Program-made: the position numbers and the translations under genes
The notes under the pieces: model-generated
What the model was told of the DNA's origin: nothing
Seen by the model: the letters and a program-made list of their open reading frames with translations, nothing else
Databases searched by the model: none
From: Planctomycetota bacterium
GTDB taxonomy: Bacteria; Planctomycetota; UBA1135; UBA2386
Length of the DNA stretch: 7,609 nucleotides
Direction: 5' to 3'
Assembly: GCA_020425885.1 (NCBI GenBank)
Contig: JAGQRA010000503.1
Location: 1-7,609 of the forward strand
Part shown: positions 1 to 5,626 of the stretch, piece after piece
Numbering within the stretch: position 1 is the first letter of the stretch
Layout: each line of letters begins with the position of its first letter

Positions 1-422
1 GACCGTTCATCGATCACGGCTACGAGGCGGAGCTCGCGACCGACGCGATCGCGAACCTCGGTATCGCCACGGCCGGCGGTCGCCAACGGGTGTCGCTGCT
101 GTCGGGTGGCAACCAGCAGAAGGTCGTGCTCGGCAAGTGGCTCGCCGCCGAACCGGCGGTGCTGTTGCTCGACGAGCCGACGCGCGGCGTCGATGTCAGG
201 GCGCGGGCCGAGATCCACGCCCGACTCGACGCGCTGGCCGCGGCCGGGATGGCGGTGCTGTTCGTCAGCTCCGAACTCGAGGAGGTGATCGCGCTGGCCG
301 ATCGCGTCCTCGTCATGCACCGCGGCCGCATCAGCGGCGAGGTGCCGTACGATCGGCTCGGCGAGGAGGCGATCATGCGGCTGTGCGTCGGCATGACCGC
401 GGCCGTCGGAGGCGAGCGATGA
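1..422 (+). CDS. Sugar ABC transporter ATP-binding protein, C-terminal part (RbsA/MglA/XylG-like), truncated by the window start
   Basis: ATPase subunit of a CUT2-type (ribose/galactose/xylose family) importer, which powers uptake through the adjacent permease at the cytoplasmic membrane. Only the last 139 residues are visible, in the frame beginning at base 3; family members are about 500 residues with two nucleotide-binding domains, so this is the end of the second one. Visible motifs, in residues of the visible part: ABC signature LSGGNQQKV (33-41); Walker B plus D-loop in [13 protein letters not shown] (53-65); and FVSSELEEV (87-95), where Ser takes the place of the switch-loop His, as is usual for the second domain of RbsA-like proteins. 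The stop overlaps the permease start (ATGA), so the two are translationally coupled. A GTG at base 90 is internal, because clear coding sequence continues upstream to the window edge. The substrate cannot be read from this fragment. Confidence 0.93.
   Translation, partial: PFIDHGYEAELATDAIANLGIATAGGRQRVSLLSGGNQQKVVLGKWLAAEPAVLLLDEPTRGVDVRARAEIHARLDALAAAGMAVLFVSSELEEVIALADRVLVMHRGRISGEVPYDRLGEEAIMRLCVGMTAAVGGER
408..412 (+). promoter_or_regulatory. Shine-Dalgarno site of the permease gene
   Basis: GGAGG lies 6 nt before the ATG at 419, inside the last codons of the upstream ATPase gene. It is the clearest ribosome binding site in the window. It fixes the permease start at 419 rather than at any upstream GTG/ATG in the same open frame, which would run into the ATPase gene. 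Confidence 0.7.
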
Positions 423-1390
423 AGAAGATCCTCGGCCTGCTGTTGCTGATCGTCGCCATCGGCGTGGCGGCGACGCTGCTGTCGCGCGACGCCAGCGGCG
501 CGTATCCGTTCCTGTCGGGCTTCAACCTCGAGAACCTGCTGTCGCGCGTCGGCATGTTCGGCGTGCTCGGCATCGCCGCCGCCTTCGTCATCGTCACCGG
601 CGGTATCGACCTGTCGATCGGCTCGGTCGTCTGCGTCGCCGGCTGCCTGTTGCCGTGGGCGGTGCGCGATCTCGGCCTGCCGACCGCGGTGGCGCTGCCG
701 TTCGTGCTGCTGGTGACCGCCGCGATCGGCCTGTTCCACGGCCTCTGCATCGTCGGCCTCAGGCTGCAGCCGTTCGTCGTCACGCTGTGCGGCCTGCTGC
801 TCTACCGCGGCGTCATGCGCACCTTCACCGGCGATCAGACGATGGGTTTTGGCGGCGCCGCCGATGGCCTGCGTTGGCTGGCCACGGGGCGCATTCCGAT
901 CACCGCGACCTTCGGCCTGCCGGTGCCGGTCGTCGTGCTGGTCCTGGTCGCGACCCTGACGTCGATGCTGTGGTCGCGCACGGTATGGGGGCGCCATCTG
1001 TTCGCGCTCGGCCACAACGAGGAGGCCGCACGCCTGTCCGGGGTGCCGACGAAGCGACTCGTCGTGCTGGCCTACGTCGCCTGCTCGTTGCTCGCGGGGC
1101 TCGGCGGCTGCCTGTTCGTGCTCGACGTCAATTCGGCGCAGGCGGCGAGCTTCGGCAGCTTCTACGAGCTCTACGCGATCGCCGGCGCCGTGCTCGGCGG
1201 CACCGCGCTGCGCGGCGGCGAGGCCATGGTGTTCGGCGTCGTGCTCGGCGCATCGCTGATGCAGCTGCTGTCGAACACGATCAACCTCGTCGCCAGGAGC
1301 AATCAGCTCGAGTTCGCGGTCGTCGGCGCTGTGATCCTGGTCGGCGCCGCGCTCGACGAGGGCGTGCGGCGCTTCTGGCACCGCCGCTGA
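419..1390 (+). CDS. Sugar ABC transporter permease (RbsC-like, BPD_transp_2 family)
   Basis: Inner-membrane channel subunit of the same CUT2-type importer; 323 residues, close to the length of E. coli RbsC. The protein is very hydrophobic, with about 8-10 predicted membrane helices, roughly at residues 3-22, 44-60, 65-82, 89-108, 114-132, 168-186, 212-234, 250-266, 268-286 and 298-312. Family hallmarks are [11 protein letters not shown] (59-69), the GLFHG...PFVVTL stretch (104-123), the cytoplasmic loop [14 protein letters not shown] (196-209) that contacts the ATPase, and [15 protein letters not shown] (253-267). The start at 419 overlaps the ATPase stop and has a good GGAGG site. No periplasmic binding protein gene follows, so it should lie upstream of the window or elsewhere. 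The family covers ribose, galactose, xylose, autoinducer-2 and nucleoside importers; the substrate here is unknown. Confidence 0.93.
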   Translation: MKKILGLLLLIVAIGVAATLLSRDASGAYPFLSGFNLENLLSRVGMFGVLGIAAAFVIVTGGIDLSIGSVVCVAGCLLPWAVRDLGLPTAVALPFVLLVTAAIGLFHGLCIVGLRLQPFVVTLCGLLLYRGVMRTFTGDQTMGFGGAADGLRWLATGRIPITATFGLPVPVVVLVLVATLTSMLWSRTVWGRHLFALGHNEEAARLSGVPTKRLVVLAYVACSLLAGLGGCLFVLDVNSAQAASFGSFYELYAIAGAVLGGTALRGGEAMVFGVVLGASLMQLLSNTINLVARSNQLEFAVVGAVILVGAALDEGVRRFWHRR

Positions 1391-1461
1391 ACGGCATCGG
1401 CGTCGGGCGATGGCGGCCCGGATCCCGCCAAATGCCTTGGGCGTTCGGTCGGTACGTGCAA

Positions 1462-1489
1462 CGGGGCCACCCTCGGATGGGTGGCCCCG
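1462..1489. terminator. Perfect 11-bp hairpin between convergent genes, probable bidirectional terminator
   Basis: The arms are CGGGGCCACCC and GGGTGGCCCCG, separated by a 6-nt loop (TCGGAT). The hairpin starts 72 nt after the permease stop and lies 67 nt beyond the stop of the convergent PKD-protein gene. Stem stability should be very high, about the same on both strands. Neither strand has the T-run of a classical intrinsic terminator after the stem, so it may act as a T-less terminator or as a 3'-end stabiliser for both transcripts. Confidence 0.6.
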
Positions 1490-1517
1490 CGGCCGCCGGG
1501 GATCACCCGGCCGGCTT

Positions 1518-1543
1518 CCTCGATGAGGCGATGCTCACCGAGG
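1518..1543 (-). terminator. Minus-strand hairpin just after the PKD-protein gene, possible terminator
   Basis: As minus-strand RNA the arms CCUCGGUGAG and CUCAUCGAGG pair over 10 bp, including one G-U pair, around a 6-nt loop. On the plus strand the same position is an A-C mismatch, so the structure favours the minus-strand transcript. It begins 12 nt past the TGA of the 701-residue protein, where a terminator or 3' stabiliser is expected. No T-run follows, so its function is inferred from position and pairing only. Confidence 0.4.
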
Positions 1544-1555
1544 AGAGTCTCTCGA

Positions 1556-3661
1556 TCAGAGACCGAACAGCAACGCCGCCGCGTTCGAGCCGACGGCGCC
1601 GGCGCCGTTGGCCGTCGGATCGAGGACGATCGCCTGCTGGAACATCATGCTGCCGGACAGCGCACCCGCGTTCGGGATCGACAGCGTCCAGTTCGCCGAG
1701 TTGCCGGCGCCCGCGATGAACAGGTTCGAGTCAGGGCTCACGCGCAGCCAGCAACCCGGAGCGTTGAAGCCGGTCAGATCGTACGGCAGCGCGCCGAGCG
1801 CCCAGGCCGAGTGGCTGAAGCCGGTCATCATGATCGCGGCGTTGACCGGCAGGTTGTTGGCGGTGACCGTCAGGGTCGAACCGAGCACCGGATCGCCGCT
1901 CGGGGTCAGCGTCGTGCGGCCCATCGTTCCCGCACAACCGGCACCGAACTGGCCGTAGCCGGCCTCGCCGGTGATGTTGTGCGTGCTGTAGAACAGCGTG
2001 CCGGCGAACCAGCGCGGCGTGATCGTCGAGCCGGTGAAGGCGTCTGTCGCCGTCGTGTACTGCGACGTGCCGGCGGTCATCGCGAGATCGCCGTTGGCGA
2101 AGGTCTGCACCGCGGTGCCGGTGGTGTAGCTGCAGTAGAAGTCGCGGTAGTGGAACTTCACACCGCTGACGCCCGGCGGCAGGTAGACGGGGCTGGCGAA
2201 CGTGAGGTTCGTCGGCACGGTCTGGCCGGTGTTGGTCGTGCCCGACGCGGTGCCGACCAGGACCCATTCCTCGGCGTTGAGGTGATAGCCGTTGTAGGTG
2301 CCCTGACGGACGTACATGTCGAGGTTGGCCGGCAGGCTGACCGAGGCACTGAAGACCTCGAGCGACTCGAGCTTGATGCCTCTCGGGTTGAGGACATCGA
2401 GGTCGAACATGATGCTGCCGTAGTTGCCGTTGCCGTTGTTGGCGGCGAGGCCGGTCGAGAGGCTCTGCACCGGGACGATCGTCATGGTGATCGTGTCCGG
2501 CGCCGAGCACAGCCGCGATGCCGTCAGCGTGACGTTGACCGGGTTGGCGTTGGGGTAGACCCAGGCCGGGTTCTGGCCGGTGGCGTCGGTGGTGCCGTCA
2601 CCGTCGAGATCCCAGGCCCAGTTCGTCGCCGGGCCGGTCGACAGGTCGGTGAACTGCACGACGTACGGGCCGATGACCTGATGGCTGAAGTCGGCCTCGA
2701 CCTCGTCGGTATTGATGTAGGCGGTCCTGACCAGCGTGTTCGGCGGGAAGCCGCCGTCGGTGACCATCAGCGAGACGTCGTAGCTGCCGCACGCGGTGTA
2801 GGTGTGGGTCGGGTTCTGGGCGGTCGAGTCGACGGTGCCGTCGTTCTCGAAGTCCCAGGCCCAGCCGGTGACGCCGCCGGGCGAGCTCGAGAACGAGGTG
2901 TCGGTGAAGTTGACCGTCAGCGGCGAAGGCCCGCTGGTCACGTTCGCCGAGAAGCCGGCGTAGAGACCGGAAGCCGGGATGTAGGTGATCTCGACGACGA
3001 TGCCGTGGTTGCCGATCGTGGTGCCGTTCGCGGCCGGGTAGAGCGAGCTGCCGTAGACGCGGCTCGACATCGCCGTGGCGCTGCCGTCGATGTCGTGCGA
3101 GGTCGTCGAACCGCCGGACCACGTCGAGATGGCGAAGTCGTTGTCGGTGTCGATGATCAGGTCGTTGCCCGAGGTCGGGTCGTAGAGGAACGGCGTCGCG
3201 AACGGAACGTCGACGAAGTACGGCGCCGGGATGCCGGTGCCGTTGCCGGTGCCGGCGGTCATCGTGACCGGGCCCGAGTACATGACGGTGTAGTCGGGAC
3301 CATGGTTCGCGGCCCAGGTCGTGGTCAGCGCGAGGTAGTCGACCGCGGCCGTCGACATCGCCACCGTGGCCTGGCTGTGGGTGCCGCCGGTCCACGACGC
3401 CGTCGAGTCATTGGCGCGCCACTTGACCCCTTGGATCAGGATCGGGTAGTTGATCGACTGCGCGGTGAAGTGCGTGCTGTCGTAGCAGGCGAGGATGCGC
3501 AGGCCCGGCCAGGCGGTCGTGGCATACCACGGGAAGGCATTGGCGGTGCTGCCTGCGGCAGTGGCCATGCCGTTCGGGATGACGACGGTCGACTGCGCGA
3601 CCGCATCGGTGCCGAGGCCGAGACCCAGCGCGAGGGTGGTGAGGATCAGAGGACGTTGCAT
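1556..3661 (-). CDS. Secreted protein with two PKD domains and a Cys-containing C-terminal β-domain
   Basis: Exported protein of unknown function, 701 residues. Residues 1-22 form a signal peptide (MQRP, then a Leu/Gly-rich core, then AVA before Gln23). Residues about 24-230 are a Gly/Thr/Ser/Asn-rich β-type region. PKD domain 1 spans about 235-318 (WAWD at 267-270, then FENDGTVD and NPTHTY). PKD domain 2 spans about 322-396 (WAWD at 348-351, then LDGDGTTD and NPAWVY). PKD modules are β-sandwich surface or adhesion modules. A second β-rich region covers 400-562, and a distinct C-terminal domain about 563-701 holds FGAGCAG (572-578) and APGCWL (634-639), whose two Cys could form a disulfide. 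No membrane anchor, LPXTG or PEP-CTERM motif is seen. The ATG at 3661 is chosen because the signal peptide follows at once; only a weak AGAG lies upstream. No enzymatic motif was recognised, and a role at the cell surface or in the secreted matrix is inferred. Confidence 0.88.
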   Translation of the reverse strand: MQRPLILTTLALGLGLGTDAVAQSTVVIPNGMATAAGSTANAFPWYATTAWPGLRILACYDSTHFTAQSINYPILIQGVKWRANDSTASWTGGTHSQATVAMSTAAVDYLALTTTWAANHGPDYTVMYSGPVTMTAGTGNGTGIPAPYFVDVPFATPFLYDPTSGNDLIIDTDNDFAISTWSGGSTTSHDIDGSATAMSSRVYGSSLYPAANGTTIGNHGIVVEITYIPASGLYAGFSANVTSGPSPLTVNFTDTSFSSSPGGVTGWAWDFENDGTVDSTAQNPTHTYTACGSYDVSLMVTDGGFPPNTLVRTAYINTDEVEADFSHQVIGPYVVQFTDLSTGPATNWAWDLDGDGTTDATGQNPAWVYPNANPVNVTLTASRLCSAPDTITMTIVPVQSLSTGLAANNGNGNYGSIMFDLDVLNPRGIKLESLEVFSASVSLPANLDMYVRQGTYNGYHLNAEEWVLVGTASGTTNTGQTVPTNLTFASPVYLPPGVSGVKFHYRDFYCSYTTGTAVQTFANGDLAMTAGTSQYTTATDAFTGSTITPRWFAGTLFYSTHNITGEAGYGQFGAGCAGTMGRTTLTPSGDPVLGSTLTVTANNLPVNAAIMMTGFSHSAWALGALPYDLTGFNAPGCWLRVSPDSNLFIAGAGNSANWTLSIPNAGALSGSMMFQQAIVLDPTANGAGAVGSNAAALLFGL

Positions 3662-3729
3662 GAAGTTCTCTAGGGGGGTTTTGGTGGTTGGACGAGGTCG
3701 TGATGGAAACGACGACCGTTGAGCCGAAA

Positions 3730-3757
3730 AGCATACGAGGTGCTGAGAGCCTGGAAA
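3730..3757 (-). promoter_or_regulatory. Possible promoter of the PKD-protein gene
   Basis: Read on the minus strand, TTTCCA (-35 like, 4 of 6 consensus bases) and TATGCT (-10 like, 4 of 6) are separated by 16 nt. This gives a leader of about 60 nt before the ATG at 3661. The site lies in the most AT-relieved part of a short intergenic region, upstream of a gene separated from its minus-strand neighbour. The match is modest and could be chance. Confidence 0.3.
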
Positions 3758-3796
3758 GGCGCAAGCTGCCAGTGCATGCGGCCGAACGCCTCATGT

Positions 3797-3815
3797 CATC
3801 GAGCGTACGTCGATG
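3797..3815. repeat. Inverted repeat with inner palindrome in the purN / PKD-gene gap
   Basis: CATCGA and TCGATG are perfect 6-nt arms around GCGTACG, which itself contains the palindrome CGTACG. The element lies 50 nt past the purN stop and upstream of the PKD-protein gene. It could be a weak terminator stem for the purN operon or a dimeric-regulator operator for the secreted protein. No T-run follows on the minus strand. Confidence 0.35.
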
Positions 3816-3828
3816 CGTAATCGTCGCG

Positions 3829-3857
3829 CTGCGTCGCCTTCTCGATGTGGGACGCAG
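3829..3857 (-). terminator. Weak hairpin directly after purN, possible end of the four-gene operon
   Basis: CTGCGTC and GACGCAG form a 7-bp stem around a 15-nt loop, beginning 7 nt after the purN stop. The loop is long and there is no T-run, so it is a weak candidate. It is listed because no better terminator is visible between purN and the next gene. Readthrough into the PKD-protein gene cannot be excluded. Confidence 0.22.
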
Positions 3858-3864
3858 ACAGGAC

Positions 3865-4467
3865 TCAGTCCGTCGCGTCGGTGGCGATGTTGCCCGAGAG
3901 CTCCTGCCAGCGCATCGCGATGGCCGCCGGGTAGAGCTCGTACTCGGCCTGCAGCACGCGGTCACCGAGCGAGGTCGCCGAATCGCCGGCGAGGACCGGC
4001 ACGCGCGCCTGCATCAGGATGCGACCGTGATCGTACTCGTCGTCGCACAGATGCACCGTGCAGCCCGACTCCGTTTCGCCCGCGGCCAGCACGGCGGCGT
4101 GGACGTGTTCCCCGTACATGCCCCTGCCGGCATGTCGGGGCAGCAGCGCGGGGTGGATGTTGAGGACCCGTCCTTCGAACTCGGGCACGATCGGCAGCAG
4201 GCGCAGGTAGCCGGCGAGGATCACGAGATCGACATCGAGCTCGAGCAACCACGACCACACCGCCGAAGGTTCGCGCAGGCAGCGGGTGTCGAGGCCGTGA
4301 TCGAGCGCGCGCTGCAGACCGAAGGCTTCGTCGCGGTCGCTGATGACGCCGGCGATCGAGGCGCGCAGCCGGCCATCGCCCTGGCGATCGAGCAGGTTCT
4401 GCAGCGTTCGTCCCGAACCGCTCAGCAGCACGCCGAGCCGCGGTCGTTGGTGCAGTTGTCCGCTCAC
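3865..4467 (-). CDS. purN: Phosphoribosylglycinamide formyltransferase (GART, PurN type)
   Basis: Cytoplasmic enzyme of de novo purine synthesis. It transfers a formyl group from 10-formyltetrahydrofolate to GAR, giving FGAR. The 200-residue length fits the family. Visible motifs are the N-terminal phosphate-binding loop VLLSGSGRTLQNLL (13-26), the folate-site strand LAGYLRLLP (84-92), and the catalytic Asn and His in NIHPALLP (N103, H105). TVHLCDDEYDHGRIL (137-151) carries the catalytic Asp (D146, matching E. coli D144). The start chosen is the GTG at 4467, which overlaps the TGA of the upstream PNP-like gene (GTGA); the frame stays open much further upstream, but that stretch is antisense-like shadow over the neighbour. 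A GGGGAG lies only 2 nt before the GTG, so coupled reinitiation is likely. It is the last gene of the kinase-yggU-PNP-purN cluster. All catalytic residues are present, so activity is expected. Confidence 0.92.
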   Translation of the reverse strand: MSGQLHQRPRLGVLLSGSGRTLQNLLDRQGDGRLRASIAGVISDRDEAFGLQRALDHGLDTRCLREPSAVWSWLLELDVDLVILAGYLRLLPIVPEFEGRVLNIHPALLPRHAGRGMYGEHVHAAVLAAGETESGCTVHLCDDEYDHGRILMQARVPVLAGDSATSLGDRVLQAEYELYPAAIAMRWQELSGNIATDATD

Positions 4468-5300
4468 GACTCCCCGGCGCTGGCGACGATGCCGACCAGC
4501 AGGCTGGCCATGCGCGGGCCGGCGAGGTCGGCGGCATCGATCATCGCCTCGATCGAGACCCGCGTCGACTGTCCGGCCAGCAGTTGTTGGGTGACGCCGA
4601 CCAGTGCCAGCACCTCGAAGCCGACGTGCACCGCGGCGATGGCCTCGGGCACGAGCGACATGCCGACGAGATCGGCGCCGGCGTGGCGCAGGAAGCGGTA
4701 CTCGGCCCGCGTCGGCAGCGTCGGGCCGGAGACCGCGGCGAACACGCCTGGCTGACACGGGATGCCGCCGCGCTGCGCGGTCTCGCGGGCGAGATCGAGC
4801 CACTTGTGGGCGTAGGGCTCGCTCATGTCGGGGAAGCGGGGGCCGAGCAGGTCGTCGTTGGGTCCGATCAGCGGATGCAGGCCGGACAGGTTGATGTGGT
4901 CTTCGATGACGGCGATCGACCCGGGCTCGATCTGCTGGCTGAGGCTGGCGGCGCCGGCGGTGATGATCAAGAGCTGCGGGCCGAGGCCGCGCAGCATGCG
5001 CACCGGCATCGCCAGATCGGTCGCGGCGTAGCCCTCGTAGGCGCCGAGCGGCGCGTCGGCGACGGCAACGGGTACACCTTCGAGCGAACCGATCAGGATC
5101 GTCGAGTGCGAGCCGGGGTCGTCGCCGTCGTTGGCGACGTCCTTGGCATGGACCGTGACCTTGTCCTTGAGTTGGTTGGCGATCGAGGCATGGCCCGAGC
5201 CGAGCAACATGGCGATACGTGGTCGCAGCGGCGTGCGGTCGTGGGCGAGTTTGGCCAGATCGCGGGCCACGACTCGGTGCGAGTGCGCGGGGAGCGTCAT
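4464..5300 (-). CDS. Purine nucleoside phosphorylase-like protein (PNP/MTAP family) with an altered active site
   Basis: Related to trimeric PNPs, which cleave inosine/guanosine with phosphate; 278 residues, normal for the family. Scaffold motifs are clear: MLLGSGHAS (31-39), AYEGY (87-91), EDHINLSG.HPLIGPNDD (133-150), GPRFPDMS (153-160) and GADLVGMSLVPEAI (208-221). By-eye alignment to human PNP gives many substitutions at functional positions: R84 to Pro84 and H86 to Gly86 (phosphate), N115 to Ala115, F200/E201 to Leu195/Pro196, N243 to Gln238 (base), and H257 to about Thr246 (ribose). Ser35, Tyr88, Phe156, Met214 and Ser215 remain. The MTAP pattern of residues is not present either. It is therefore probably not an ordinary PNP: it may be a pseudoenzyme, a binding protein, or have a changed reaction. 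The ATG at 5300 lies 11 nt after the yggU stop, and the gene ends in a GTGA overlap with purN. Family membership is sure; function is open. Confidence 0.85.
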   Translation of the reverse strand: MTLPAHSHRVVARDLAKLAHDRTPLRPRIAMLLGSGHASIANQLKDKVTVHAKDVANDGDDPGSHSTILIGSLEGVPVAVADAPLGAYEGYAATDLAMPVRMLRGLGPQLLIITAGAASLSQQIEPGSIAVIEDHINLSGLHPLIGPNDDLLGPRFPDMSEPYAHKWLDLARETAQRGGIPCQPGVFAAVSGPTLPTRAEYRFLRHAGADLVGMSLVPEAIAAVHVGFEVLALVGVTQQLLAGQSTRVSIEAMIDAADLAGPRMASLLVGIVASAGES

Positions 5301-5311
5301 GGTCGCAAAGG

Positions 5312-5626
5312 CTAGCGCTCGACGGTCGAAACCATGAGTCGGTTTTCCAGCTCACTGCGGGACAGGCCGGCGACCGCGATCATCTTGCGCGGGCTCTGGT
5401 GTCCGCTCTGGATCACGACTGCACGGGTGGCGACGCCGAGGGCCGCGGCCAGGATGGTGACGACGCGGTCGTTGGCCTTGCCGCCCTCAGGCGGCGCCGC
5501 GACCCGGATCTTCAAGGCGTCGCCGTAGAGTCCGGCGATGTCGTCGCGCGTGGCCCCGGGGACGACCTTGATGGCGAACTGGAGACCGCCCTCGTGCCGG
5601 CTCAGCGCCAGGCCGGCGGCGGTCAC
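5312..5626 (-). CDS. YggU/DUF167 family protein
   Basis: Small conserved protein of unknown function, 104 residues, the usual size for the family (E. coli YggU type). The sequence shows the family pattern: an N-terminal strand ending in KVVPGA (20-25), then IAGLYGDALKIRVAAPPEGG (30-49) leading into KAND (50-53), which is the family's most conserved stretch. The C-terminal part VVIQSGHQSPRKMIAV (70-85) matches the usual 'G..SR.K' motif. The start is GTG at 5626, whose bases overlap the TGA of the kinase gene (GTGA), so translation is probably coupled to the kinase. No Shine-Dalgarno is evident. No enzymatic role is known to me for this family. It is cytoplasmic, with no signal peptide or membrane segment. 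Confidence 0.9.
   Translation of the reverse strand: MTAAGLALSRHEGGLQFAIKVVPGATRDDIAGLYGDALKIRVAAPPEGGKANDRVVTILAAALGVATRAVVIQSGHQSPRKMIAVAGLSRSELENRLMVSTVER

Noticed and set aside
20..1381. A 453-codon open frame on the minus strand over the ABC transporter genes
   Set aside because: The composition (Arg/Ala/Asp/Gln/His-rich) is typical of antisense frames in GC-rich DNA. The plus strand carries unmistakable ABC ATPase and permease motifs.
1547..1563. GTCTCT/AGAGAC inverted repeat spanning the stop codon of the PKD-protein gene
   Set aside because: The stem is only 6 bp with a 5-nt loop, partly inside the coding sequence, and has no T-run. The better candidate terminator lies just beyond it.
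1481..3673. A 730-codon open frame on the plus strand, longer than the minus-strand gene it overlaps
   Set aside because: Its translation is a monotonous Arg/Val/Gly/Asp/Ala mix with no domain, signal peptide or motif. The opposite strand encodes a clear signal peptide and two PKD domains. It is a high-GC antisense shadow.
3738..3760. GGTGCTGAGAGCC on the plus strand, resembling the GGTGC...CTGAGA core of a TPP riboswitch
   Set aside because: The rest of the TPP fold (the ACCTGATCTGGATAATGCC-like second half) is missing, no plus-strand gene follows, and the downstream genes are on the other strand.
3688..4755. A 355-codon plus-strand open frame running from the gap across purN into the PNP-like gene
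   Set aside because: It has no recognisable motif, and the minus strand under it encodes PurN with all catalytic residues. It is a shadow frame.
4468..5355. Upstream extension of the purN reading frame to 5355, suggesting a larger fusion protein
   Set aside because: The extension is Arg/Pro-rich and overlaps the PNP-like gene in another frame on the same strand. The GTG at 4467 gives a normal-length PurN with a standard GTGA junction.
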